From an uncultured Oscillospiraceae bacterium (GTDB lineage: Bacteria; Bacillota; Clostridia; Oscillospirales; Oscillospiraceae), in contig CAMVMU010000004.1 in assembly GCA_947168655.1 (NCBI GenBank), forward strand, positions 1 through 64,000: 64,000 nt of DNA. Reading direction: 5' to 3'. The translations under genes were made by a program, and so were the position numbers. Each line of letters begins with the position of its first letter. Within the stretch, counting starts at the first letter, position 1. The notes beneath the pieces are model-generated. The model did not search any database, was not told where the DNA came from, and was given only the letters and a program-made list of their open reading frames with translations. This document shows, in pieces, positions 44,200 to 52,747 of this stretch.

Positions 44200-45309
44200 T
44201 CAGGCCTTCAGACGCACCGGCAGCACCATATACAAAAAGCTGTCGCTGCCGTCCACGGGAGTAATGATGCAGGGGGAGATGCCCGTGTTCATCTCCATAT
44301 TGACCTTATCTGCCGGCGCGTAGCGCAGAGCATCCATCAGATACCGGTTGTTGAAGCCGATCTCCAAACCTGTGCCGTCTCCCTTGAGAACGCAGATATC
44401 CTTGGCCTCGCCGTTGCCGGTTTTAGCGGAGAGATATACCTTATCCATGTCAAAGAGGCAGCGCACAGGGCTCTTCAGCTTTTCACTGATCACCACGCTG
44501 ACACGGTCCAGGCTCTCCATAAGGGCTTTTGTCTCCACCTCCACATGGATGGGATTGGTACGAGGAATGGCGTTCTTATAGTCCAGGAACTCACCCTCCA
44601 GGCGGCGGCAGATCAGCTGTGTGCTGCCGGTTTCAAACAGCAGATGGCGCTTGCCCTGGATAATGGTGATGAGATCGTCGCTATCGGCGCAGATATTTTC
44701 CACTTCCTTCAGTGCCGAGCCGGGCGCCACAAATCGGAAGGCGCCGCCGTCGATCTTCTCCAGCGGTTCCCGGCGCAGTGCCAGGCGGAACCCGTCCACG
44801 GACACCACCGTCAGGCCGTTCTCCCCGATCTCAAACAGGGAGCCGGTGTGAACAGGGCGGCTCTCGTTGGTGGACACAGCAAAGCTGGTCTGGTTGATCA
44901 TGGCCTTCAGCGTCTTCTGCTGGATGGCAACGGAGTATTCATCGTCCACCTCCGGCAACTCGGGAAAATCATCGGCGCTCAGACCCTGAATATCAAAGCT
45001 GGCGTCGCCGCAGGTGAGATGGACGTTCATGCGCTCATCGGCAGAGAACACCACCACGTCATCCGGCAGCTTGCGGATGATCTCGTTGAACAGCCGTGCC
45101 GTCAGCACGATGCGGCCGGCCTCGTGGATCTCGGCGGCAAAGGCGGTACGGATGCCGGTCTGCATATTGTAGCCGGACAGCGTCAGATGCTGGTCGCCCT
45201 CCAGCAGAATGCCCTCCAGGGCGGGAATGGAGCTTTTTGCGGATACGGCGCGGGAGGCCGTGGATGCGGCGGCTTGCAGCAGGGCTTTTTCACAGGAAAA
45301 TCGCAGCAT
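44200..45309 (-). CDS. dnaN: DNA polymerase III beta sliding clamp
   Basis: The 369-residue ring protein has three repeated clamp domains. It starts LRFSCEKALLQAAASTASRAVSAKSSIPALEGILLE and ends with the conserved ISPCIITPVDGSDSFLYMVLPVRL. The protein-binding groove region SVDGFRLALRR is present. I choose ATG 45309; a GTG three codons upstream (45318) is very close to AAAGGA and is the ORF-track start. The clamp tethers the polymerase and repair enzymes to DNA. The upstream gap is oriC. Confidence 0.95.
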   Translation of the reverse strand: MLRFSCEKALLQAAASTASRAVSAKSSIPALEGILLEGDQHLTLSGYNMQTGIRTAFAAEIHEAGRIVLTARLFNEIIRKLPDDVVVFSADERMNVHLTCGDASFDIQGLSADDFPELPEVDDEYSVAIQQKTLKAMINQTSFAVSTNESRPVHTGSLFEIGENGLTVVSVDGFRLALRREPLEKIDGGAFRFVAPGSALKEVENICADSDDLITIIQGKRHLLFETGSTQLICRRLEGEFLDYKNAIPRTNPIHVEVETKALMESLDRVSVVISEKLKSPVRCLFDMDKVYLSAKTGNGEAKDICVLKGDGTGLEIGFNNRYLMDALRYAPADKVNMEMNTGISPCIITPVDGSDSFLYMVLPVRLKA

Positions 45310-45366
45310 GATGATCACGATCCTTTCTTAACGGAAAAATATCAGGCATATTTCTCAGATAAAGAA

Positions 45367-45560
45367 CATAAGTAATTATATTTTTTAGTAATAAAAGTAG
45401 TAGGGAAAACGGTTGTGGAAAGCAAAAGAAAAACGTTGGAAATACAGGAAAATCGACCCACAGGGAAAGGTGGATGTTTTTAGGGGTTTTCCACGAAACA
45501 TCCGGATTATGCAACGATCCACATCAGTTCCACGTGGAATCCACAGAACCTTGTGGAACG
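45367..45560. other. oriC: Probable oriC unwinding region and DnaA-box cluster between dnaA and dnaN
   Basis: From the dnaN side there is an AT-rich stretch (45367-45386). Six consecutive triplets follow, TAG TAA TAA AAG TAG TAG (45386-45403), resembling the DnaA-trio. Then comes a GG-rich spacer and the box TTGTGGAAA (45413). This order is that of the basal origin-unwinding system. Further TCCAC cores follow at 45487 (TTTTCCACG), 45515 (CGATCCACA), 45528 (TTCCACGTGGAA palindrome), 45537 (GAATCCACA) and 45551 (TTGTGGAAC). The boxes diverge from TTATCCACA but keep the core. Confidence 0.78.
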
Positions 45561-45563
45561 GTG

Positions 45564-46877
45564 TCAGTGTCTGGCGTTGATGTTGGAGATGATAGCGTTG
45601 ATGGTCTCCTTGAAAGCCGGATCGGTGCGCAGCTGCTGCTGCACTTTATTCAGGGAATGGAGCACGGTAGAGTGGTCTTTTCCGCCGAACTCCCGTCCGA
45701 TCTCGGCCAGGGGGATCTTCACCATGTCCCGGATGAGGTACATGGCAACCTGGCGGGCGTTGGCCACGCCGTGGCTCTGGTTCTTGCCACGCAGCGTCTC
45801 CTCATCGATGTTGTAGTACTTGCAGATATGGCTGATGATGACGGCGGGAGAGGGCACGCTGTCCTTCTCCAGCATGTCCTGAATGGCGCGGCTGACGGAC
45901 TCCTCATCCAGCTGCCGTCCCTCCAGATCCCAGAAGGCGGAGATCTTGTTGAGGGTGCCCTCAATCTGCCGCACGTTGGAGGTGATGTTCTCGGCGATGT
46001 AGTTGGTTACGCTGTCCGGCAGATCCAGATTCATGAAGGCGGCGCGGTTTTTGATGATGGCCAGCCGTGTTTCGTAGTCCGGCGGGGTGATGTCCGCCAT
46101 CAGGCCCCACTCAAAACGGGTGCGCAGCCGGTCATCCAGCAGTGTCATCTCCCGGGGAGGCCGGTCGGAGGTCATGACGATTTGATGGCCCGCCTCGTGG
46201 AGGGAGTTGAAGGTGTGGAAAAACTCGTTCTGCACCTGCTCCTTGCCCGCCACGAACTGGATATCGTCCACCAGCAGCAGATCGGCGTCCCGGTACTTGG
46301 CCCGGAACTCGCTGCCCCGTCCGGCCCGGACCAGCTCCACGAACTCGTTGATGAAGTCCTCGCCCTTGATGTAAACGATCTTCTGGTTGGGGAACAGCTT
46401 GCGCCGCAGATGGGAAATGGCGTAGAGCAGATGGGTCTTGCCCAGGCCGCTGTCACCGTAGATAAACAGGGGGTTGTAGGTCCGCCCGGAGGTGGCCTCC
46501 GCCACGGAGCGGGCGGCGGAGTAGGCCAAAATGTTCTGGGGTCCGGTGACGAAGGTCTCAAAGGTGAAGCCCTCGCTGCCGTCCGGCCCGCCGGGATAAT
46601 CCGGGCGGACGCCGTGGTAAGCCGCCAGCATGTCGTCGTCCAGCAGCTTCACCTCCAGATCGGTGGAAAAGATGTCTTTCAGTTCCGTCTTGATGTGCTG
46701 CAGATAGCTTTTTTCGATGACGCTTTTCTTAAATGCGTTGCCGCAGTGGAGAACAAAGGCGGAATCCTCCATGGTGACGACCTCGATCTCGTCAAACCAG
46801 GTGTTGACGGTGGTGTCGGACAGTTTTGTCCGCAGCCGCGTCATCACAGCCGCCCATACGTCCGCGTAGGAATTCAA
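45564..46877 (-). CDS. dnaA: Chromosomal replication initiator DnaA, TTG start
   Basis: The 437-residue initiator has domain I (YADVWAAVMTRLRTKLSDTTVNTWFDEIEVV) and a short linker. The AAA+ core has Walker A YGDSGLGKTHL, Walker B LLLVDDIQFVAG and sensor ITSDRPPREM-type MTSDRPPREM. Domain IV carries the DnaA-box-binding signature HGVANARQVAMYLIRDM and FGGKDHSTVLHS. The ORF track starts at ATG 46958, but domain I normally begins a few residues before DVW. AAGGGGAGGAACACT sits ideally before TTG 46877, so I choose that. DnaA opens the adjacent oriC; autoregulation is likely. Confidence 0.95.
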   Translation of the reverse strand: MNSYADVWAAVMTRLRTKLSDTTVNTWFDEIEVVTMEDSAFVLHCGNAFKKSVIEKSYLQHIKTELKDIFSTDLEVKLLDDDMLAAYHGVRPDYPGGPDGSEGFTFETFVTGPQNILAYSAARSVAEATSGRTYNPLFIYGDSGLGKTHLLYAISHLRRKLFPNQKIVYIKGEDFINEFVELVRAGRGSEFRAKYRDADLLLVDDIQFVAGKEQVQNEFFHTFNSLHEAGHQIVMTSDRPPREMTLLDDRLRTRFEWGLMADITPPDYETRLAIIKNRAAFMNLDLPDSVTNYIAENITSNVRQIEGTLNKISAFWDLEGRQLDEESVSRAIQDMLEKDSVPSPAVIISHICKYYNIDEETLRGKNQSHGVANARQVAMYLIRDMVKIPLAEIGREFGGKDHSTVLHSLNKVQQQLRTDPAFKETINAIISNINARH

Positions 46878-46973
46878 AGTGTTCCTCCCCTTTCCCGGTG
46901 CTCTCGTTTTCTCTCTCCATTCTGTGGCGGCGGAGAAAAAGTCATGTTCCACCACCATAAAACATTACGCTTT

Positions 46974-47002
46974 ATTATAGCAAAAACGGCAAAAAAAGTC
47001 TA
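46974..47002 (-). promoter_or_regulatory. Promoter for dnaA
   Basis: On the minus strand TAGACT, a 17-base spacer and TATAAT lie about 100 bases before the TTG start. The flanking 46980-47035 is strongly AT-rich. Confidence 0.6.
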
Positions 47003-47069
47003 TAGTTATATATTAAATATAAGTATCTTTTTTTCACACCATGTGGAATACAAGGTTTTGAGAAATCAG

Positions 47070-47105
47070 ATCACTATTCATACAAAATATTGTATGAATA
47101 GTGAT
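47070..47105. promoter_or_regulatory. Perfect 36-bp palindrome between dnaA and rpmH
   Basis: ATCACTATTCATACAA and TTGTATGAATAGTGAT are exact inverted 16-base arms around AATA. There is no T-tract. Shorter inverted arms (GACTGC / GCAGTC at 47113-47140; TTGCCC / GGGCAA at 47121-47147) follow before the rpmH promoter. DnaA-box-like TGTGGAATA (47042) is nearby. The rest of this 446-base gap holds only the two promoters and AT-rich DNA. Confidence 0.75.
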
Positions 47106-47159
47106 GAAAACAGACTGCTATTGCCCAAAAAACGGCAGTCAGGGCAAAAAAAATGACAG

Positions 47160-47188
47160 TTGACACAGGCACAGGGTTTCTGTATAAT
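47160..47188 (+). promoter_or_regulatory. Consensus SigA promoter for rpmH-rnpA
   Basis: TTGACA, a 17-base spacer and TATAAT: both hexamers are perfect. Confidence 0.92.
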
Positions 47189-47323
47189 ATCGATTACGCT
47201 GTTTTGATAATGGCGTAATGTGTCGTCGACTGCGGCGGACGGAGCGGGAGCATCGTTCGCTGTCGAGTATAGGCAGCTACTGCTGCCGGACGAATATCTA
47301 ATAAAGATGGAGGTGTCACGCAA

Positions 47324-47458
47324 ATGTTCCGTACCTATCAGCCCAAGAAGCGCCAGCGCTCCAAGGAGCACGGCTTCCGCAAGAGAATGGCTACCAGCAA
47401 CGGCCGCAAGGTTCTGGCCCGCCGCCGCGCAAAGGGCCGCGCCGTCCTGACCCACTAA
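47324..47458 (+). CDS. rpmH: 50S ribosomal protein L34
   Basis: The 44-residue, very basic protein [21 protein letters not shown]... ending RAVLTH is full-length L34; the gene is not listed as its own line in the ORF track. GATGGAGGTGTCACGCAA precedes the ATG. It is driven by the perfect promoter at 47160 with a leader of about 130 bases. It heads the rpmH-rnpA-yidD-yidC-khpB operon, the standard arrangement next to dnaA. Confidence 0.97.
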   Translation: MFRTYQPKKRQRSKEHGFRKRMATSNGRKVLARRRAKGRAVLTH

Positions 47459-47512
47459 GGGAGAAGGAAAGTGCAGCGCACGACCATCATCTGATCATAA
47501 ACAGGGACGGTG

Positions 47513-47533
47513 GAAGGGGAAACTGCCGTCCCT
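47513..47533 (+). other. Hairpin between rpmH and rnpA
   Basis: AGGGACGG (47513-47520) pairs with CCGTCCCT (47526-47533), leaving only a short 5-base loop or, with other pairings, a larger one. No T-tract follows, so it may be a processing or attenuation element rather than a full terminator. Confidence 0.45.
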
Positions 47534-47567
47534 TGTCGTCTATCCTGCGAAGAAAAAGGAGCACACC

Positions 47568-47915
47568 ATGCGCGCAGAGGTCACGGTAAAAGAGAACTAT
47601 GAGTTCCGCCGGATCTACCGGAAAGGCAGATCCGCCGTATCACCCTGCATGGTGGTGTACTGTCAGCGCAACCGCGCCGGGCGCAGCCGCCTGGGTGTCA
47701 CGGTGAGCACCAAGCTGGGCAAGGCCGTGGTGCGCAACAGGGTGCGCCGGCGACTGCGGGAGATCTACCGGCTGAACCGGGATCGGATGCTTCCGGGGTA
47801 CGATGTCATTGTGGTGGCCCGTGTCCGCGCTGCCCACACAACCTATCAGAAGCTGGAGGAGTCCTATCTTAGGGCGCTGAACCAGCTGGAGCTTTTGAAG
47901 GAGACACAGCGGTGA
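47568..47915 (+). CDS. rnpA: Ribonuclease P protein component
   Basis: RnpA is the protein subunit of RNase P, which matures tRNA 5' ends. The 115-residue basic protein has the N-terminal [14 protein letters not shown] region and central cleft strand ([26 protein letters not shown]) containing the RNR motif. The C-terminal helix is [27 protein letters not shown] precedes the ATG. It overlaps yidD by four bases (GTGA). Confidence 0.96.
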   Translation: MRAEVTVKENYEFRRIYRKGRSAVSPCMVVYCQRNRAGRSRLGVTVSTKLGKAVVRNRVRRRLREIYRLNRDRMLPGYDVIVVARVRAAHTTYQKLEESYLRALNQLELLKETQR

Positions 47916-48121
47916 AAAAGCCCATCATTGCGGCCATCCGCTTTTACCAGACCAGGATCTCTCCTGGTCTGCCGCCGCGCTGCCGCTATATCCCCACCTG
48001 CTCGGAGTACGCTCTGGAAGCGGTGGAGAAATACGGCGCGGTGAAGGGCGGCTGGATGGCAGCCAAACGCATCGCCCGCTGCCACCCCTTTCACAAGGGC
48101 GGGTATGACCCGGTCCCGTAA
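47912..48121 (+). CDS. yidD: Membrane protein insertion efficiency factor YidD
   Basis: The 69-residue protein starts at a GTG inside the end of rnpA. It has the family pattern [35 protein letters not shown] followed by [14 protein letters not shown], including the conserved cysteines. It is thought to assist YidC-dependent membrane insertion. The position between rnpA and yidC is conserved across bacteria. Confidence 0.95.
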   Translation: MKKPIIAAIRFYQTRISPGLPPRCRYIPTCSEYALEAVEKYGAVKGGWMAAKRIARCHPFHKGGYDPVP

Positions 48122-48177
48122 CAGCTCCTTTCCCCAAAACCTCGTTTTAACGGAATTATAACGGAGGGTAATCGTAC

Positions 48178-49281
48178 ATGTCACAACTGGGATATTATAT
48201 CTGCGTCCCGTTTGCGTGGCTGATGCGTCTTTTTTACAGTGTGACGCACTCCTACGGTCTGGCCATTATCCTTTTCACCCTGGTGGTGAAGCTGGTTCTG
48301 CTGCCCTTCCAGCTCAAGAGCAAGAAGAGCATGCTGCGCATGAACCGCATGCAGGGCAAAATCAAGGATATCCAGACCCGCTACGCCAACAACAAGCAGC
48401 GCCAGCAGGAGGAGATGGCGGAGCTGTATGCCAAAGAGGGCATCAACCCCATGTCCGGCTGTCTGTGGTCCCTGATCCCGTTCCCCATTCTGATCGCGCT
48501 GTATAACATCATCCGTCAGCCTCTGCGCTACTTCATGATGCTGTCCACGGAGATGGTGGACAAGATCCGCGAGTTGGCAACGGGCATGGGATGGGAGCTG
48601 ACCGGCAATCAGGCCTACGAGCAGATCGGCCTGGCCAAGTTTATCCATGAACATTGGACCGATTTTGACGGACAGTTCAAGGGCCTTATCAATCTGGATT
48701 ACAGCTTCCTGGGTCTGGATCTTTCCGAAATCGCCAACACCAAGTTCAACGTGTTCCCCGGCGGCGGATGGGCCGTGTGGGGTCTGCTGCTGCTGCCGCT
48801 GATCGCGGCCGGCACGCAGATGGTGTTGTCCGTCATCAGCATGAAGAACAGTCCCAACGCCGACGGCGCCGCCGGCGGCAAGGGAATGATGTACCTCATG
48901 CCGATCATGACCGTGGTCTGGGGCATGATGTTCCCCGCCGCTCTGTGTGTCTACTGGATTGCCAACGCCGGCTTCCAGGTCATCCAGGAGCTGATCCTCA
49001 ACAAGCGGATCAACGCCGTTCTGGATCGCGAGGAGACCGACAAGGAGCGGGAAAAGAGAGAAAAGCGCTACGCCAAGTATCAGAAGCAGAAGGAAATGAT
49101 GGCGCAGCAGCAGGAGCGCTACGGCAGCCGGAGCCAGCCTCAGGGCAGCAAAAAGAAGCCGCAGCCCCAGCATAAGGACTCCGGCCGCAGCGGCCAGAGC
49201 ACCAATGAGAACGGCCGGGTGGGGCAGCGCCCCTATGCCCGCGGCCGCTCCTTCAGCGAGGACCATTACAAAGAGTCATAA
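48178..49281 (+). CDS. yidC: Membrane protein insertase YidC/Oxa1
   Basis: YidC inserts and folds membrane proteins with or without SecYEG. The 367-residue Gram-positive-type protein lacks the large periplasmic domain of proteobacterial YidC. Its Oxa1 core is recognisable: SYGLAIILFTLVVKLVLLPFQLKSKKSMLRM, the cytosolic coiled-coil hairpin (about 55-85), INPMSGCLWSLIPFPILIALYNIIRQPL, and the last helices MYLMPIMTVVWGMMFPAALCVYWIANAG. A charged tail of about 80 residues (KREKRYAKYQKQKEM...) can contact ribosomes. GGAGGGTAATCGTAC precedes the ATG. Confidence 0.95.
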   Translation: MSQLGYYICVPFAWLMRLFYSVTHSYGLAIILFTLVVKLVLLPFQLKSKKSMLRMNRMQGKIKDIQTRYANNKQRQQEEMAELYAKEGINPMSGCLWSLIPFPILIALYNIIRQPLRYFMMLSTEMVDKIRELATGMGWELTGNQAYEQIGLAKFIHEHWTDFDGQFKGLINLDYSFLGLDLSEIANTKFNVFPGGGWAVWGLLLLPLIAAGTQMVLSVISMKNSPNADGAAGGKGMMYLMPIMTVVWGMMFPAALCVYWIANAGFQVIQELILNKRINAVLDREETDKEREKREKRYAKYQKQKEMMAQQQERYGSRSQPQGSKKKPQPQHKDSGRSGQSTNENGRVGQRPYARGRSFSEDHYKES

Positions 49282-49293
49282 GGAGTTTTGTCT

Positions 49294-50190
49294 ATGAGTT
49301 ATATTGACGTAACGGGCAAGACCGAGGACGAGGCTATCCGCAAGGCGCTGGAACAGCTGGGCATGGACCGGGACGACGTGTCTGTGGAGATCCTGGAGCG
49401 GGCCAAGAGCGGCTTTCTGGGCATCGGCAGCAGCCCCGCCCGTGTCCGCGTGACCTACGGGCCGGAGGAGTCCGAGGTGATCCCGGAGCCCATCAAGCCC
49501 GTGATCCCGGAGCCGGTGAAGGCGGAGAAGAAGGAGCCTTCCAAAAAGGCCCCGGAAAAGAAACCCGAGCGCCCGGAGAAGAAGGAACAGCCCCGTCAGC
49601 CCAAGCCGGAGAGGAAGCCTGAGCCGGAGCGCAAGCCTCAGGAAAAGAAGGTCCAGGAAAAGAAACCCGAGGAAAAGAAGCCCGAGCCCGTGGTGGAGCA
49701 GTCTGTGGAAGAGCTGCCCCTGTGCCAGGATGAGAATGCCGGGCGCATCGCCGCATTCCTCACGGGCCTGCTGAGCCAGCTGGAGAGCGAGGCCGAGATC
49801 AAGGTCTATGAGACGGAGAAGGGCCGCTACCGCGTCATTCTGGAGGGCGACAAGCTGGGCCAGCTCATCGGCCGCCGGGGCGAGACCCTGGACGCCATCC
49901 AGCAGCTGACCAACTACGCCGTCAACAGCGGCGCCGACAAGCGCATCCGCGTCCAGGTGGACGCCGAGAACTACCGCCGCAAGCGGGAGCAGAGCCTGGA
50001 GAGCCTGGCCAGAAAGACGGCCGAGAAGGCCCGCAAATACCGCCGCAGCGTGACGCTGGAGCCCATGAACGCCTACGAGCGCCACGTGATCCACGCCGCT
50101 CTGCAGGACGCCCCCGGCGTCAACACCTACTCCGTGGGTACCGAGCCCAACCGCCGCGTGGTGGTGGCCTACGACCGGGAGAAGAAGTAA
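49294..50190 (+). CDS. khpB: RNA-binding protein KhpB/Jag (EloR)
   Basis: The 298-residue protein has the Jag-N domain (YIDVTGKTEDEAIRKALEQLGMDRDDVSVEILERAKSGFLGIG). A long Lys/Glu/Pro linker (about 65-145) leads to a KH domain (about 160-215, LGQLIGRRGETLDAIQQLTNYAV) and an R3H domain (about 220-290, REQSLESLARKTAEKARKYRRS, EPMNAYERHVIHAAL). KhpB binds RNA with KhpA and influences cell elongation. AAGGAGTTTTGTCT precedes ATG 49294. In most relatives mnmE would follow; here a terminator and convergent ackA come next. Confidence 0.94.
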   Translation: MSYIDVTGKTEDEAIRKALEQLGMDRDDVSVEILERAKSGFLGIGSSPARVRVTYGPEESEVIPEPIKPVIPEPVKAEKKEPSKKAPEKKPERPEKKEQPRQPKPERKPEPERKPQEKKVQEKKPEEKKPEPVVEQSVEELPLCQDENAGRIAAFLTGLLSQLESEAEIKVYETEKGRYRVILEGDKLGQLIGRRGETLDAIQQLTNYAVNSGADKRIRVQVDAENYRRKREQSLESLARKTAEKARKYRRSVTLEPMNAYERHVIHAALQDAPGVNTYSVGTEPNRRVVVAYDREKK

Positions 50191-50200
50191 AGAAACAAAC

Positions 50201-50230
50201 AGCCCCGACACACCGTCGGGGCTGTTTTTT
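50201..50230. terminator. Terminator between khpB and ackA
   Basis: Stem AGCCCCGAC / GTCGGGGCT with loop ACACC, then GTTTTTT on the plus strand and TGTTTGTTTC on the minus strand. It can serve both convergent genes. Confidence 0.9.
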
Positions 50231-50250
50231 CTATGCAGTTGAGCTGTAAC

Positions 50251-51453
50251 TTACAGGGCCTCCACGATGTCGCGGGTGTCGCGGGCGATGACCAGCTCCT
50301 CGTTGGTGGGGATGACCATGACCTTGACCTTGCTGTCGGGAGTGGAGATGAAGATATCCTCGCCGCGCTTCTTGTTGCACTCGGGGCAGATCTCCACGCC
50401 CAGGTAGGTGAGATACTTGCAGATTTCGGCACGGGTGGCGGGGCTGTTCTCGCCGATGCCGGCGGTGAAGATGATGCCGTCCACACCGTTCATGGCTGCC
50501 ACATAGCCGCCCACGGTCTTGGCAACGGCGTAGTGGAACATATCCAGAGCCAGACGGGCACGCTCATTGCCCTGAGCGGCGGCGGTGTCCAGATCGCGGA
50601 AGTCGGAGCTGACGCCGGAAACGCCCAGCACGCCGGACATCTTGTTGAGCACGTTGGTCAGCTCCTTGATGTCCTTGCCGGTGTTGGCGGACAGGTACTC
50701 CAGGATAGACACGTCGATATCGCCGCAGCGGGTGCCCATGGGCAGACCGGCGATGGGGGTGAAGCCCATGGAGGTGTCCACGCTCTTGCCGCCGTCGATG
50801 GCGCAGATGGAGCTGCCGTTGCCCATGTGGCAGGAGATGAGCTTCAGCTCCTCGATGGGCTTGCCCATCATCTCGGCGGCCCGCTTGGAGACGTAGCGGT
50901 GGCTGGTGCCGTGGAAGCCGTAGCGGCGGACCTTCAGGTCGGTGTAATAGGCGTAGGGGATGGGATACATGAAGGCCTTGCCGGGCATGGTCTGGTGGAA
51001 GGCGGTGTCAAACACGCCCACCTGAGGCACGTTCTCACCCATGACGGCCTTGCAGGCGTTGATGCCGGTGATGTTGGCGGGGTTGTGGAGGGGGGCCAGG
51101 GGGATGCACTCGGCCAGAGCGTCCATGACGGCGTCATCGATCAGCACCGAGCAGGCGAACTTCTCGCCGCCGTGCACCACGCGGTGGCCCACGGCGCCGA
51201 TCTCGCTCATGCTCTCCACCACGCCGTACTCCGGAGAGGTCAGCTTGTCCAGCACGGCGGCAATGGCCTCGGTGTGGGTGGGCATGGGCACGTCCTCGTT
51301 GAACACGGGGCGGCCGTTCTGAGGCTTGTGGGTCAGATGACCGTCGATGCCGATGCGTTCGCACAGGCCCTTGGCCAGGAGCTTCTCACCCTCCATGTCC
51401 AGCAGCTGATACTTCAGGGAGGAGGAACCGCAGTTGATAACCAGGATCTTCAT
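50251..51453 (-). CDS. ackA: Acetate kinase
   Basis: AckA interconverts acetyl phosphate plus ADP with acetate plus ATP, the energy-yielding last step of acetate fermentation. The 400-residue protein has the ASKHA signature [16 protein letters not shown] at the start, the [10 protein letters not shown] and HNPANITGI segments, DTAFHQTMP, the catalytic [37 protein letters not shown], and [10 protein letters not shown] near the end. AAGAAAGGGTACATTTT precedes the ATG. No pta is adjacent. It stands alone between a terminator and its own promoter. Confidence 0.96.
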   Translation of the reverse strand: MKILVINCGSSSLKYQLLDMEGEKLLAKGLCERIGIDGHLTHKPQNGRPVFNEDVPMPTHTEAIAAVLDKLTSPEYGVVESMSEIGAVGHRVVHGGEKFACSVLIDDAVMDALAECIPLAPLHNPANITGINACKAVMGENVPQVGVFDTAFHQTMPGKAFMYPIPYAYYTDLKVRRYGFHGTSHRYVSKRAAEMMGKPIEELKLISCHMGNGSSICAIDGGKSVDTSMGFTPIAGLPMGTRCGDIDVSILEYLSANTGKDIKELTNVLNKMSGVLGVSGVSSDFRDLDTAAAQGNERARLALDMFHYAVAKTVGGYVAAMNGVDGIIFTAGIGENSPATRAEICKYLTYLGVEICPECNKKRGEDIFISTPDSKVKVMVIPTNEELVIARDTRDIVEAL

Positions 51454-51491
51454 AAAATGTACCCTTTCTTCATTAAAATTTCGGTAAGACC

Positions 51492-51520
51492 AGTATAAAT
51501 ACCCCGCAGCGTTTTTGCAA
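51492..51520 (-). promoter_or_regulatory. Promoter for ackA
   Basis: On the minus strand TTGCAA, a 17-base spacer and TATACT lie about 40 bases upstream of ackA, just past the xth stop. Confidence 0.65.
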
Positions 51521-51528
51521 GGGGGAAG

Positions 51529-52287
51529 TTACGCTTCTTTCAGCTCCAGCACCACCGGGCAGTGGTCGCTGCCGGTGACGCCGGTGCGGATCTCCGCCGC
51601 GGCGATGCGGTCGCGGAGCCGGTCGGAGACGATGAAGTAGTCGATGCGCCAGCCCGCGTTGTTCTCCCGGGCGTGGAAGCGGTAGCTCCACCAGGAGTAG
51701 ATGCCGGTGGCGTCGGGGTAGAGCCAGCGGAAGGTGTCGGTGAACCCGGCGGAGAGCAGCGCTGTCATCTTTGCTCGTTCCTCATCGGAGAAGCCGGCAT
51801 TGCCCCGGTTGGACTTGGGATTTTTCAGGTCGATTTCCTCGTGTGCCACGTTGAGGTCGCCACAGTACACCACCGGCTTCACCGCGTCCAGCTGCTGAAG
51901 ATACGCCCGCAGGTCGTCCTCCCACTGCATGCGGTAATCCAGACGCTTGAGGCCGTCCTGGGCGTTAGGGGTGTAGCAGCAGACCAGGTAGAAGTCCGGG
52001 TACTCCGCCGTGATGATCCGTCCCTCATGGCGGTGGATATCGTCACCAAAGTCGTATGTAACCGACAGCGGCTCCGTTTTGGTGAGAATAGCGGTGCCGG
52101 AGTAGCCCTTCTTGTCGGCGGAGTTAAAGTAGCGATGGTAGCCCGGCAGGTCGAACACCGCCTGCTCCGGCTGCAGCTTCGTCTCCTGCAGGCAGATCAC
52201 GTCCGGATCCTCGCTCCGGACATAGTCCAGAAAGCCCTTGGTGAGACACGAGCGCAGGCCGTTGACGTTCCAGGACGCCAGTTTCAT
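51529..52287 (-). CDS. xth: Exodeoxyribonuclease III
   Basis: This 252-residue AP endonuclease/3'-5' exonuclease of the ExoIII/ExoA group acts in base-excision repair. Metal and catalytic motifs are intact: SWNVNGLRS at the N-terminus, ICLQETKLQ (metal-binding Glu), YCGDLNVAHEEIDLKNP (Asp and Asn), WRIDYFIVS, and TGSDHCPVVLEL (Asp-His pair) at the end. The ORF-track start is 15 codons early; ATG 52287 follows GAAAGGGGGAACGTCC. It is transcribed divergently from the metG leader. Its transcript may run into ackA, which also has its own promoter. Confidence 0.95.
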   Translation of the reverse strand: MKLASWNVNGLRSCLTKGFLDYVRSEDPDVICLQETKLQPEQAVFDLPGYHRYFNSADKKGYSGTAILTKTEPLSVTYDFGDDIHRHEGRIITAEYPDFYLVCCYTPNAQDGLKRLDYRMQWEDDLRAYLQQLDAVKPVVYCGDLNVAHEEIDLKNPKSNRGNAGFSDEERAKMTALLSAGFTDTFRWLYPDATGIYSWWSYRFHARENNAGWRIDYFIVSDRLRDRIAAAEIRTGVTGSDHCPVVLELKEA

Positions 52288-52359
52288 GGACGTTCCCCCT
52301 TTCTCAGTTGCACAACATAAAAATGATAGCACACTTTGACCAAAAAACCAAGGCAGAAG

Positions 52360-52388
52360 TTGACAAAATCAAAATAGTGTGATACATT
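52360..52388 (+). promoter_or_regulatory. Promoter of the metG T-box leader
   Basis: TTGACA, a 17-base spacer and TACATT. Confidence 0.75.
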
Positions 52389-52395
52389 CACTCTC

Positions 52396-52655
52396 ACCAA
52401 AGGCAATGATGGGAAGAGTAACCGGTGAAAACCGCCAAAGAGAGTCCGGAGAGGTGAGAGCGGACGCGGAGGAAGCCGGAGAACATGGCCCCGGAGCCGT
52501 CCGGCCGAGCGCGTATGCGTTAGGTTGGATCGGGCGCGCCCGTTACAGCGCGGGGGTGTGATGGCACCCCGTGAGGCCCTTTTTCGCGAGGAGAGGGCGA
52601 AGCAAGGTGGTAACGCGGCTTTTGTCGCCCTTGACGAACTGTCAAGGGCGTTTTT
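52396..52655 (+). promoter_or_regulatory. Methionine T-box riboswitch upstream of metG
   Basis: The 260-base leader has a Stem I with GGAAGAGTAA and AGAGAG-type elements and the specifier context GGAGAAC-ATG-G (ATG at 52495-52497). The T-box core AAGGTGGTAACGCGGC lies at 52604-52619, and the terminator CGCCCTTGAC / GTCAAGGGCG with TTTTT at 52626-52655. The variable T-box base is T (52611), which pairs with discriminator A73 of tRNA-Met, in agreement with metG downstream. Confidence 0.9.
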
Positions 52656-52747
52656 GTTTTGGCAAACGCCGCATATATCCCCCCGGAAAAGAGAAAAATC
52701 AATTTGTGCCGCCCTTCCATCCGGGGCGGCGGAAAAGGAGATCCCAT

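Noticed and set aside
52571-52747. N-terminal extension of MetRS
   Set aside because: It crosses the T-box terminator; a strong ribosome binding site precedes ATG 52748 and the MetRS N-terminus is normal from there.
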